A DNA stretch of 64,000 bases, taken from positions 67,444 to 131,443 of the forward strand of contig NZ_JMFG01000011.1 of NCBI RefSeq assembly GCF_000687145.1. Reading direction: 5' to 3'. Below the pieces are notes generated by a model that searched no databases, was not told the DNA's origin, and was given only the letters and a program-made list of their open reading frames with translations. The position numbers and the translations under genes are program-made. Of this stretch, positions 33,828 to 42,251 are shown piece after piece. This DNA comes from Thermoanaerobaculum aquaticum (lineage in GTDB: Bacteria > Acidobacteriota > Thermoanaerobaculia > Thermoanaerobaculales > Thermoanaerobaculaceae). How positions within the stretch are numbered: the stretch's first letter is position 1; every line of letters begins with the position of its first letter.

Positions 33828-34699
33828 AAGAGCACCAAGCTGGTTGGTTGTTTGTGGCCCCAGCCTTGCTGCTTGTTGGCCTTTTCTTTGTGCTGCCGGT
33901 GGTGGTGGGCTTGGCCCTTTCGCTTACGGACTTTGACATCTACGGCATTGGTGACCTAACCACCGTGCGCTTTGTGGCCTTTGCCAACTACTCCCAGCTG
34001 GCGGGTAACCCGCTTTTTTGGCAAGCCTTGAAAAACACTGCCGTTTTTGTTTTGCTCGGAGGAATCCTGTCCATCCTCTTGGCGTTGGCTTCTGCTCTGG
34101 CTTTGGCCAGCCGCCTTACCGTATGGCCCAGTTTCTTTCGCACGGTTTACTTTGCCCCGGTGGTAATGACCCTGGTGGCGGCAGCGGTGGTGTTCCGCTA
34201 TCTGTACCACCCGGACTTTGGCTTGCTCAACCGGGTGTTGGGCCTTTTTGGGGTAAGCCCGGTGTTTTGGTTGGGGGATCCCCGCTACGCGCTTTTGGCC
34301 ATCATCCTTTTAGCCACCTGGAAAAACTTTGGGGCCAACATGGTGGTGTTATTGGCGGGTTTGGGTACGATCCCGGAAAGTCTTTACGAAGCTGCCAAGC
34401 TGGACGGTGCTTCAGCGGTTCGCATCTTTTGGCACGTGACCTTGCCGGGGTTGCGTCCCACCCTGCTTTTCGTTTCGCTTACCACCGTCATTGGCTACTT
34501 CCAGCTCTTTGCCGAGCCCTACGTCATGACCGGCGGAGGTGGGCCCAACAACGCCACGCTTTCCCTGGTTTTGCACATGTACAAAGAGGGCTTCCGCTGG
34601 TGGAACTTGGGTTACGCCGCGGCGGTGGCGGTGGTGCTGACCCTCATCATTGCCGCGGCCAGCACGGTGCTGTGGCTGGTGCAGAGGAAAAAGGCATGA
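33824..34699 (+). CDS. Sugar ABC transporter permease (MalF-like)
   Basis: A 291-residue inner-membrane permease with six helices. The EAA loop reads YEAAKLDGASAVRIFWHVTL, where it docks with the ATPase. I chose the ATG at 33824, which overlaps the binding-protein stop as ATGA and starts MKEHQAGWLFVAPALLLVG, the normal first helix. An upstream ATG eight codons earlier is in frame but lies within the previous gene. It pairs with the MalG-like permease (ATGA overlap). Confidence 0.92.
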   Translation: MKEHQAGWLFVAPALLLVGLFFVLPVVVGLALSLTDFDIYGIGDLTTVRFVAFANYSQLAGNPLFWQALKNTAVFVLLGGILSILLALASALALASRLTVWPSFFRTVYFAPVVMTLVAAAVVFRYLYHPDFGLLNRVLGLFGVSPVFWLGDPRYALLAIILLATWKNFGANMVVLLAGLGTIPESLYEAAKLDGASAVRIFWHVTLPGLRPTLLFVSLTTVIGYFQLFAEPYVMTGGGGPNNATLSLVLHMYKEGFRWWNLGYAAAVAVVLTLIIAAASTVLWLVQRKKA

Positions 34700-35517
34700 G
34701 AAACCTGATCCCTCGCGTCGCGCTGCACGTTTTCCTGGTTCTTTTGGCCCTGGCTATCCTCACCCCGCTGGTTTGGATGGTTTTGGTCTCGCTCATGGAA
34801 ACCGGCGAATCACAAAGGGAGCCCCCGCCGCTTTTGCCGCAAAAACCCTCCCTGCAGCAGTACCACCAGCTTGGAAAGCGACTGCAGCTTACCCGCGCCT
34901 TTGGCAACTCGCTGGTGGTGGCCACCGGGGCCACGGTGGGGGCAGTTTTGGTCAACGCCCTGGCGGGTTACGCCTTTGCACGCTTGCGTTTTCGCGGGCG
35001 GGACAAGCTCTTTGCCGGCTTGCTCCTGTTGTTGCTGGTCCCGGGACAGGTGGCCATGGTGCCGCTGTTCCTCCTTCTGCGGGGGCTGGGGTTGACCAAC
35101 ACGCTCTTGGGTGTGGTGGTGCCCGGTTTAGCTTCGGTGTTTGGGATTTTCCTGGTCCGGCAGTACACCCTTTCCCTGCCCCAGGAGCTCCTGGATGCTG
35201 CCCGGCTGGATGGCGCTTCGGAAGCCCGGATTTTCACCAGCGTGGCCTTACCGCTCATGCGCCCCATCCTGGTGACTCTGGCGGCTTTCACCTTCATCGG
35301 CACCTGGAACGACTTCCTCTGGCCTTTAGTGGTGCTGAGCGACGATGAGCTTTACACCTTACCGGTGGCGCTGGCCACGCTTTCCGGGGAGCACACCCAG
35401 GACACCGAGCTGATGATGGCCGGGGCCGTGCTCACCATGGCGCCGGTGCTGGTGCTGTTCGCTTTCCTGCAACGCTACTACGTGCGGGGGTTGACTATGG
35501 GAGGCTTGAAGGAATGA
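34696..35517 (+). CDS. Sugar ABC transporter permease (MalG-like)
   Basis: A 273-residue permease with six helices and EAA loop LLDAARLDGASEARIFTSVALP. The N-terminus RVALHVFLVLLALAILTPLV is the first helix. Start ATG overlaps the MalF-like stop. The last codons GGLKE contain the ribosome site AAGGA of the following gene, whose ATG overlaps this stop as ATGA. No ATPase gene follows directly; the fitting one is at 42248-43312. Confidence 0.92.
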   Translation: MRNLIPRVALHVFLVLLALAILTPLVWMVLVSLMETGESQREPPPLLPQKPSLQQYHQLGKRLQLTRAFGNSLVVATGATVGAVLVNALAGYAFARLRFRGRDKLFAGLLLLLLVPGQVAMVPLFLLLRGLGLTNTLLGVVVPGLASVFGIFLVRQYTLSLPQELLDAARLDGASEARIFTSVALPLMRPILVTLAAFTFIGTWNDFLWPLVVLSDDELYTLPVALATLSGEHTQDTELMMAGAVLTMAPVLVLFAFLQRYYVRGLTMGGLKE

Positions 35518-38483
35518 CCCTGGGCCTAGCGTTGGCAATGGTCCTCCATAACTTTCTGCCCACCCTGTGGCAGCCGGTGGCATCTGACGGGGTCATTTCT
35601 CAGCTCAGTCAAACCGCCACCTGTCCGGTGGTTTTACGTTACGACTTCAAGGGCTTTGGCGGTTGGGTGGGGGTCAAACAGGATGCCGATCTCCAGCTGC
35701 CAGACAACTTTGTCCTCAGGCTGCGGCTTTCCGGGGAAGGCTTGCCCAACCGCTTGGAAGTGAAGCTGGTTTCCGGGGCCAACGTGTTTTGGCACGTGAC
35801 CCCGGACTACCAGCCTAGCCCTGCCGGGGTGGAGCTTTCCCTCCACCGCCGGGACTTTTCCTTTGCCTGGGGCCCCCGGCCTGACGCCGCCCTCAAACAC
35901 CTCTCGGGGTTGGAGGTGGTGCTGTCCGCCCAGCAAGGAGGTGCCGGAAGGCTTTGCCTGGAGCGTGCTGAGCTGGCCCCTTTGCCCCCGGAGCCCACCC
36001 CGATCCCGCCCAGCGTGGCCGCCAGCTCGCAGGTAGCGGATCACCCTCCCCAGCTGGTTTTGGACGGGGACGCCAAAACCTACTGGCAGCCGCAACGAGC
36101 TGACGAGCAGATGCTGGAGTTTCACAGCCACCCCCAGCCGGTGGCCGGGGTCACGGTGCTCTGGCGTGGCCCGGAGCGCCCGCAATGGCTAATGGTGGAG
36201 GTACAAAAAGGAGGGGAATGGCAGACCCTGGCGCAAGGAGCTCCCGGGGTGGGGCCAGTGACCACCTGGTTTTGGCCTGCCCAAGAGCTTTCCCACCTGC
36301 GGCTGGTTTTCAAGGGGAAGCAACCCCTGCATGTGGCCGAGGTCATGTGGGAAGGGGCAAGCTTTGGTCCGGTGGCCGCGGCTCAGCGCTTAGCAGGCTT
36401 TTCCCAGCGGGGGCTTTTGCCACGGGGCTTTTTGCAGGAACAGGTTTACTTCACAGCTTTTGGTCTGCCTTCAGGCCCGGTGGGGCTTTTTTCCGAGGAT
36501 GGGGCTGTGGAGCTGGGAAACACCGGCATCACCCTGGAGCCCATGGTTGAGGTGAACGACCGCCTGGTGACTTGGGCGGACGTAACCACCACCCGCAGCT
36601 TGGCCAAAGGCTTTTTGCCTTTGCCCACCCTCACCTGGAGCCACCCTTCCTTCACCCTGGAGCTTTCCCCGCGGTACCTGAACGGGGGCCTTTTGGAAAT
36701 TAAAGCTCGGCTTCACGCCCGGCAGCCCCTTTCCGGGCGTTTTTTTTGGCTGCTGCGCCCCTGGCGGGTGACACCCCCTTGGCATAGCTTGAACCTGCCC
36801 CGCCTGGTGGGTTCCGTGACCAGGCTGGAAAAGCAGGGAAACGCAGTGACCGTGAACCAGAGCTGGAAGGTGCGGCCAGCCGACGGGGGCTTTTCTTTTC
36901 ACGGGGTGCCGTTTGCCACCGGGGAAATTGCGAGGTACCTCGAAAACCACAGGTTGCCACCACAAGGCCCGGTGGATGATCCGCACGGACTTGCTTCCGG
37001 CGCTTTGGTTTTTGCGCTGGATTTGCAAGCAGGGCAATCCCGAAGCTTCGATGTGGCCGTGGAGCTCGTGCCACAGACAACGGCCGCTGTCACCTCCAAC
37101 CCCGAAGAGCTTTGGTCTTCCCAGCTCGCCGGCTTCGACCTGCGGTTACCCCAGACCGCCGGGGCGTTACCGGCGCTGGTAAAAACGAACGTGGCCTACA
37201 TCCACCTCCTGCGCCAGGGGCCAGCGCTCATGCCCGGCCCCCGCAGCTACGCCCGGGTGTGGATCCGGGATGCGGCGCTCATGGGCTGGGTTTTGCTGCG
37301 CTTGGGCTATTTCCAGGAAGTGGAGGAGTTCCTGCGCTTTTTCATCCCCCTGCAGTTTCCCAACGGCAAGGTACCTTGCTGCTGGGACAGCCGGGGAGCG
37401 GATCCAGTGGCGGAGCACGACTCCTTTGGGGAGCTGGTCTTTCTCGTGGCGGAGTTCACCCGCTTTTCCGGACGGAAAGAGCTCGCGCAAACCTTTTGGC
37501 CACAGCTGGTGAAAGCAGCGGACTACGCCAACAGCCTGCGCCAGCAAAACCGCACGCAAGCGTTCGCCTTGCTGGAAAAGGCCCGTTTTTTTGGGCTTCT
37601 CCCTCCTTCCATCAGCCACGAAGGCTACGCCGCCAACCCGGTTCACTCCTACTGGGATGACTTTTGGGCGCTGCGGGGCTTTCAGGACATGGCCTTCCTG
37701 GCCCAGCTTTTGGGCCAGAGTGCCGAGGCCCCGCGCTGGCACGCTGTAAGCCAGGAGTTTGCCCAGGAGCTGGTGCGCTCGCTGGCCCGGGTGGTGGCCG
37801 AAGAAAAGCTCGCCTACCTGCCGGCCAGCGCCGATCTGGCGGATTTTGACCCCGCGTCGTCCGCCATTGCTTTGTCGCCTTTGGAACTCACGGAGCTCCT
37901 GAGCTCCCTGCCGTTGCGGGAAACCTTTGAGCGCTACTTAAAGGAAGCGCAAGGCCCCCGCACCTACACCCCTTACGAGGCGCGCATTGCAAGCGCCCTG
38001 GTTCGCCTGGGCATGCGGGAACAGGCGGCAGCGCTGCTACAAAAGATCGCCGCAGATACCCGCCCTGCCGGCTGGAACGGCTTTCCCGAGGTCGTCACCG
38101 AAAACCCCCGGGAGCCCCGGTTTGTGGGGGACATGCCCCACGGCTGGGTAGGGGCCGAGTTCGTGCGGGCCGTTTTGGACCTTCTGGCGTTTTCCCAGGG
38201 AGACCAGCTGGTGGTGGCTGCCGGAGTCCCTCAGCCATGGCTCGCCGAAAGTTCGGAAGTTCGGCTGGAGGGCCTCCGCACTCCCTGGGGAAGCTTTGGC
38301 CTCCGGGCCCGGGGGGCAGCGGATCGGGTGGTGTTTTGGCTGAAGGGGGATAACCCACCAAAAGGGGTTTGGCTGGCCTGGCCCTTCACCCGTCGAGCCA
38401 CGGTAAATGGCTTACCGGCAGACGTGCAACCGCAAGGGGTTTTCCTTGCCTCCTTACCGGCGGAGGTGGTGCTGTGGCGTTAG
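35514..38483 (+). CDS. F5/8-type domain protein with predicted (alpha/alpha) barrel, unknown carbohydrate-active enzyme
   Basis: A 989-residue protein. A short hydrophobic N-terminus (LGLALAMVLHNFLP) may be a signal or anchor. About 30-155 is a beta-sandwich; 165-285 looks like an F5/8 type C (discoidin) domain (DHPPQLVLDGDAKTYWQP, LRLVFKGKQPLHVAEVMWEG). A further beta region runs to about 540. Residues 560-900 are helical pairs with YARVWIRDAALMGWVLLRLG, FPNGKVPCCWDSRGA and HDSFGELVFLV, similar to the helical barrels of GH15, GH63 and GH94 enzymes. I cannot assign a known GH family. Translational coupling to the permeases places it in glucan use. Confidence 0.75.
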   Translation: MTLGLALAMVLHNFLPTLWQPVASDGVISQLSQTATCPVVLRYDFKGFGGWVGVKQDADLQLPDNFVLRLRLSGEGLPNRLEVKLVSGANVFWHVTPDYQPSPAGVELSLHRRDFSFAWGPRPDAALKHLSGLEVVLSAQQGGAGRLCLERAELAPLPPEPTPIPPSVAASSQVADHPPQLVLDGDAKTYWQPQRADEQMLEFHSHPQPVAGVTVLWRGPERPQWLMVEVQKGGEWQTLAQGAPGVGPVTTWFWPAQELSHLRLVFKGKQPLHVAEVMWEGASFGPVAAAQRLAGFSQRGLLPRGFLQEQVYFTAFGLPSGPVGLFSEDGAVELGNTGITLEPMVEVNDRLVTWADVTTTRSLAKGFLPLPTLTWSHPSFTLELSPRYLNGGLLEIKARLHARQPLSGRFFWLLRPWRVTPPWHSLNLPRLVGSVTRLEKQGNAVTVNQSWKVRPADGGFSFHGVPFATGEIARYLENHRLPPQGPVDDPHGLASGALVFALDLQAGQSRSFDVAVELVPQTTAAVTSNPEELWSSQLAGFDLRLPQTAGALPALVKTNVAYIHLLRQGPALMPGPRSYARVWIRDAALMGWVLLRLGYFQEVEEFLRFFIPLQFPNGKVPCCWDSRGADPVAEHDSFGELVFLVAEFTRFSGRKELAQTFWPQLVKAADYANSLRQQNRTQAFALLEKARFFGLLPPSISHEGYAANPVHSYWDDFWALRGFQDMAFLAQLLGQSAEAPRWHAVSQEFAQELVRSLARVVAEEKLAYLPASADLADFDPASSAIALSPLELTELLSSLPLRETFERYLKEAQGPRTYTPYEARIASALVRLGMREQAAALLQKIAADTRPAGWNGFPEVVTENPREPRFVGDMPHGWVGAEFVRAVLDLLAFSQGDQLVVAAGVPQPWLAESSEVRLEGLRTPWGSFGLRARGAADRVVFWLKGDNPPKGVWLAWPFTRRATVNGLPADVQPQGVFLASLPAEVVLWR

Positions 38484-39811
38484 CCGGTCAAGTTCGCCCC
38501 GCGGCTGGCAAGGACGTCCCGGTAAAACCAGCCGGAATCCTTCACCGTTCGCTTTTGCGTGGCAAAATCCACAAAAACCAAGCCAAAACGCTTGGAAAAG
38601 CCAAAGCTCCACTCGAAGTTGTCCAGAAAAGACCACACGAAGTAGCCCTTGAGGTTTACCCCCTGGGCCAGAAGCCCAGCCACCACCTGCAAGTGCTCCC
38701 GGAGGTAGGCCACCCGCTGCGGATCTCGCACCCGCCCTTGCTGCGGTTCGGGATCCGGGAAGGCCGCGCCGTTTTCGGTGATGTAAAGGGGAAGGGCCCC
38801 GTAGCGTTCCTGCACCCACAGCACCGCTTCCGCCAAACCCTGGGGGTACACCTCCCAGCCCATGGCGGTGCTGCGCTCCGGGGGTGGCGAAAGGCGACGC
38901 ACAAAGGGTGGGGGAGCGCCGGGGTCATGGCCAACCACCCCCCGGGTGTAGTAGTTGATGCCCACAAAATCCGGCTTGCCCTGGCTCAAAGGGGAAGCGT
39001 CCAGTTCCTCCCAAAACGGACCCCAAGCTTCCTCCGCTTGGGGTGGATAGCGGCCAAAAAACAGCGGGTCCAAAAACCACTGGTTTTGGTAGGCGTGGGC
39101 CCGCTCCTGGGCCTGGCGGTCGGCTTCCGAAGCAGCCGCCTTGGGTTCCAGGTTCACCACCAAACCCACTTGCCCCACACCCAGCGCCCGGCCCTGCTGC
39201 ACTGCCAGGCTATGACCCAAAAGCAAGTGGTGGGCCACCCACAGTGCCAGCTTAGGATCTCGCAAACCTGGAGGATGAACCCCGTGGACGTAACCGGCGT
39301 CCATCACCACCCACGGTTCGTTAATGGTGGCCCAAAGGGAAACCCGATCCTGCAAAGCTCGAAACACCACCGCAGAGTAGTCGGCAAAGTACTTCGCGGT
39401 GTCGGGGTTCGCCCATCCCCCGCGCTCGGCCAGAGCTTGCGGCAAGTCCCAGTGGAACAGGGTCACCATGGGCCCGATGCCGGCTTTGAGGAGCGCGTCC
39501 ACCAACCGCTGGTAAAAATCCAGGCCCCTGGGGTTGACCGCGCCAACGCCTTCAGGCAAAACCCGGCTCCAGGCCACGGAAAAGCGGTACGCTTCAACCC
39601 CCAACTGCGCCATGAGCGCCACGTCTTCCCGGTACCGGCGGTAGTGATCACAGGCCACCTCGCCGGTGTGCCCTTCAAAAATGCGCCCTGGCTGCTGGCA
39701 CCAAACGTGCCAGTTGCTGGGACCGGCACCGTCGGCCAAAGGGGAACCCTCGATTTGGTAAGCCGACGTGGCAACCCCGAGCAGGAAATCCTTGGGAAAA
39801 CCTTGACCCAT
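38480..39811 (-). CDS. Beta-glucosidase, GH1
   Basis: A 443-residue GH1 enzyme, full length for the family. The start GFPKDFLLGVATSAYQIEG is diagnostic. The acid/base is Glu165 in TINEPWV and the nucleophile Glu346 in ITENGAAF; WSFLDNFEW near the C-terminus binds the glucose at subsite -1. No signal peptide, so it is cytosolic and hydrolyses imported beta-glucosides to glucose. Start ATG at 39811 has TATACT six bases upstream and no ribosome site; the frame is open further but falls into the divergent gene. It is the only leftward gene in the locus, its stop overlapping that of the 989-residue protein. Confidence 0.93.
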   Translation of the reverse strand: MGQGFPKDFLLGVATSAYQIEGSPLADGAGPSNWHVWCQQPGRIFEGHTGEVACDHYRRYREDVALMAQLGVEAYRFSVAWSRVLPEGVGAVNPRGLDFYQRLVDALLKAGIGPMVTLFHWDLPQALAERGGWANPDTAKYFADYSAVVFRALQDRVSLWATINEPWVVMDAGYVHGVHPPGLRDPKLALWVAHHLLLGHSLAVQQGRALGVGQVGLVVNLEPKAAASEADRQAQERAHAYQNQWFLDPLFFGRYPPQAEEAWGPFWEELDASPLSQGKPDFVGINYYTRGVVGHDPGAPPPFVRRLSPPPERSTAMGWEVYPQGLAEAVLWVQERYGALPLYITENGAAFPDPEPQQGRVRDPQRVAYLREHLQVVAGLLAQGVNLKGYFVWSFLDNFEWSFGFSKRFGLVFVDFATQKRTVKDSGWFYRDVLASRGANLTG

Positions 39812-39817
39812 GAGCCA

Positions 39818-39823
39818 AGTATA
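39818..39823 (-). promoter_or_regulatory. Probable -10 element of a leaderless GH1 transcript
   Basis: TATACT on the minus strand is six bases before the ATG at 39811. Only 34 bp separate this start from the divergent GH94 gene. No good -35 is seen. Confidence 0.4.
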
Positions 39824-39845
39824 AAGCGAGGTTGGGAGCAAACCC

Positions 39846-42251
39846 ATGAATGATCCGCGGCAATTTTTCCTGAACGATTTCAAAGACAACCCCTTTGGCG
39901 AGTTTTCAGCCGACGGCCGGGAGTTTTACGTAACGCACGTGCACCTCCCCCGTCCATGGGTCAACGTGCTGGCCAACCCCCACTTTGGTTTGGTGGTGAG
40001 CCACACGGGCTCGGGTTTTACCTTTGTGGAAAACTCGCAGCTTTCGGTGCTCACCCGCTGGCAGCAGGATTTGGCCGACGACACCTCGGGGAAGTTCCTC
40101 TACCTGTTCATCCCGGCCACGGGAGAGCTTTGCTCCCTTTCGCCGGCCCCCACTTGGGCTCCGCTGGATTCCTACCGATGCATCCACCGCCTGGGCTCCA
40201 CCACGTTCTTGGGAAAAAAGGGAAACGTGGCGTGGTCCTGGACGCTGTTGGCCCATCCCCGGGAAACCGCCGAGCTTTGGCTGGTGGAACTGGAAAACCT
40301 GGGGCCTTCACCCCAGGAGCTGGAGCTCACAGCGTTTTTGGAGTGGAACTGCGGGGTGGCACCCTCGCCTCGCCGGGAGTTTTCCAAGCTTTTCCTGGAA
40401 ACCCAGTTCCTGCCGGATTCGGGGCTTGTTTTAGCGAAAAACCACATGTGGGACGTGGGCTCCCGCCGCTTTGGGCATTGGAACACCAGCTACCCGTTTG
40501 TGGCGGCGTTCGGGGCCGATCGGCCGCCAGCTCACGCCCAGGGCGATAAGGCCCTGTTCTTCGGCCCGGGGGGTTCCCTCCGGCATCCCCTGGCGCTGCA
40601 GGACGCCCAATGGGAGCCGGCCTTTGGCCGCCACTGGGATCCGGTGGCGGCCCTCCGGTACCCTGTGGCCCTGGCTCCGTACGAAAAGGCCACCTTGGTT
40701 TTCGTCCTGGCGGCAGGAAAAAGCCGAAAAGAAGCCGTGGAAACATGGCAGCGCTTGGCAAACCCGGAGGAGGTGCAAAAGGCCCTGGAGGAAACCCACC
40801 GCTTTTGGGATGAGCTGCTTGGCCGCCACAGCATTAACACCCCTGACGACTCTCTCAACGCAGTGCTCAACTGGTGGTCCCGCTACCAGGCCATTGCCGG
40901 AAGGCTGTGGGCCCGCTGTGGCTATTACCAGCAATCCGGCGCTTTTGGCTTTCGTGACCAGCTGCAGGACGCCCAGGTTTTTCTCCCCCTGGAACCCCAG
41001 CGCACCCGGGAGCAAATCCTGCTCCACGCCGCCCACCAGTTTGCCGACGGCTCCGCCTACCACTGGTGGCACCCGCTCACCGAAGAGGGCCTCCCCAGCC
41101 GGTATTCCGATGACTACCTGTGGCTGGCTTTTGTCACCGCCAACTACCTCAAGGAAACCGGGGATTTCTCCATCCTTGAGCAAGAAGTCCCTTTCCTGGA
41201 TGCCGAAGCCAAAACCCTCACGGACCACATTGAACGGGCCTTTGCCCTGGCGTTCTCCCGTTTTTCTCCCCGGGGGTTGCCGCTCATTGGCTGTGGGGAT
41301 TGGAACGACGGGCTTTCCGCCTGCGGCTTGCAGGGACGGGGGGAATCGGTGTGGCTCGCCCATTTTCTGGTGCTCCTGACCCAAGAGTGGAGCCGCATCT
41401 TCCGGGAGCTGGGGGAGCACGAAAAGGCATCGAGTTTCCAGGAAAAACGAAACCAGTTAATTGCGGCCATCAACCAGCACGCCTGGGACGGCGAATGGTT
41501 TTGGCGGGCCAGCCTCGATGATGGCAGCCTCATCGGCAGCCACCACAACTCCGAAGGCCGCATCTTCCTCAACGCGCAATCCTGGGCCATCCTGGCGGAA
41601 AGCACCTCCCGGGAAAGACAGGAGAAATGCTGGCGTGCCGTCAAGGAGCATCTATTTTCGCCCATTGGCGCCCTGCTTCTGACCCCTGCCTACACCCAGC
41701 CTAACCCCGCCATTGGCTACATCACCCGGTACGCCCCGGGAGTGCGGGAAAACGGCGGGGTTTACACCCACGCCTCCACCTGGGCCCTGGCCGCGGCCTG
41801 CAAGATGCGGGATCATGAAGCGGTGGCTTACCTCTTGCGAACGTTGAACCCGGCGCTCAAAGACCCGCGGCGCTCCTGGGCCGAACCTTACGTGCTCCCC
41901 GGCAATGTAGATGGTCCCCCTTCGCCGCTTTTGGGGCGGGCAGGCTGGAGCTGGTACACCGGCTCCGCCGCCTGGTTCCACCGGGTGGTCAGCGAATGGG
42001 TCTTGGGCGTGCGGCCCACGTGGGATGGCTTGCAGGTAGACCCCTGCCTTCCTAGCTCGTGGTCGAAGGTTCAGGTGCTCCGCCAGTTTCGCGGGGCTCC
42101 GTTGTCCATCACCATGCACCGGCAACCGGGAGTAGCAAGAACCCAGGTACTGCTTGAAGGCAAGCCGCTTGAGGACAACCTTGTCCCTCCCGAGGTGGAG
42201 GGGCCCCTGTCCTTGGAAGTGCTCCTCCCGGAAGAGGAGATTCAGACATGA
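39846..42251 (+). CDS. GH94 family phosphorylase (cellobiose/beta-gluco-oligosaccharide phosphorylase-like)
   Basis: An 801-residue GH94 enzyme, which splits beta-gluco-oligosaccharides with phosphate to give alpha-glucose-1-phosphate. An N-terminal beta-sandwich (to about 270) precedes the (alpha/alpha)6 barrel: QQSGAFGFRDQLQDAQVFL, HQFADGSAYHWWHPLTEEG, then CGDWNDG with the probable general acid Asp488. Phosphate-binding region includes GVYTHASTWALAA and GRAGWSWYTGSAAW. The length fits cellobiose-type phosphorylases, not the much larger cyclic glucan synthases. No signal peptide, so cytosolic. GGGAG precedes the ATG. Linkage specificity cannot be read; beta-1,2 would fit GH144, beta-1,4 or beta-1,3 remain possible. 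ATGA overlap with the ABC ATPase. Confidence 0.88.
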   Translation: MNDPRQFFLNDFKDNPFGEFSADGREFYVTHVHLPRPWVNVLANPHFGLVVSHTGSGFTFVENSQLSVLTRWQQDLADDTSGKFLYLFIPATGELCSLSPAPTWAPLDSYRCIHRLGSTTFLGKKGNVAWSWTLLAHPRETAELWLVELENLGPSPQELELTAFLEWNCGVAPSPRREFSKLFLETQFLPDSGLVLAKNHMWDVGSRRFGHWNTSYPFVAAFGADRPPAHAQGDKALFFGPGGSLRHPLALQDAQWEPAFGRHWDPVAALRYPVALAPYEKATLVFVLAAGKSRKEAVETWQRLANPEEVQKALEETHRFWDELLGRHSINTPDDSLNAVLNWWSRYQAIAGRLWARCGYYQQSGAFGFRDQLQDAQVFLPLEPQRTREQILLHAAHQFADGSAYHWWHPLTEEGLPSRYSDDYLWLAFVTANYLKETGDFSILEQEVPFLDAEAKTLTDHIERAFALAFSRFSPRGLPLIGCGDWNDGLSACGLQGRGESVWLAHFLVLLTQEWSRIFRELGEHEKASSFQEKRNQLIAAINQHAWDGEWFWRASLDDGSLIGSHHNSEGRIFLNAQSWAILAESTSRERQEKCWRAVKEHLFSPIGALLLTPAYTQPNPAIGYITRYAPGVRENGGVYTHASTWALAAACKMRDHEAVAYLLRTLNPALKDPRRSWAEPYVLPGNVDGPPSPLLGRAGWSWYTGSAAWFHRVVSEWVLGVRPTWDGLQVDPCLPSSWSKVQVLRQFRGAPLSITMHRQPGVARTQVLLEGKPLEDNLVPPEVEGPLSLEVLLPEEEIQT

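Noticed and set aside
39846-42251. Cyclic beta-1,2-glucan synthase fragment
   Set aside because: The gene is full length for a cellobiose-type GH94 enzyme and has no glycosyltransferase or membrane part.
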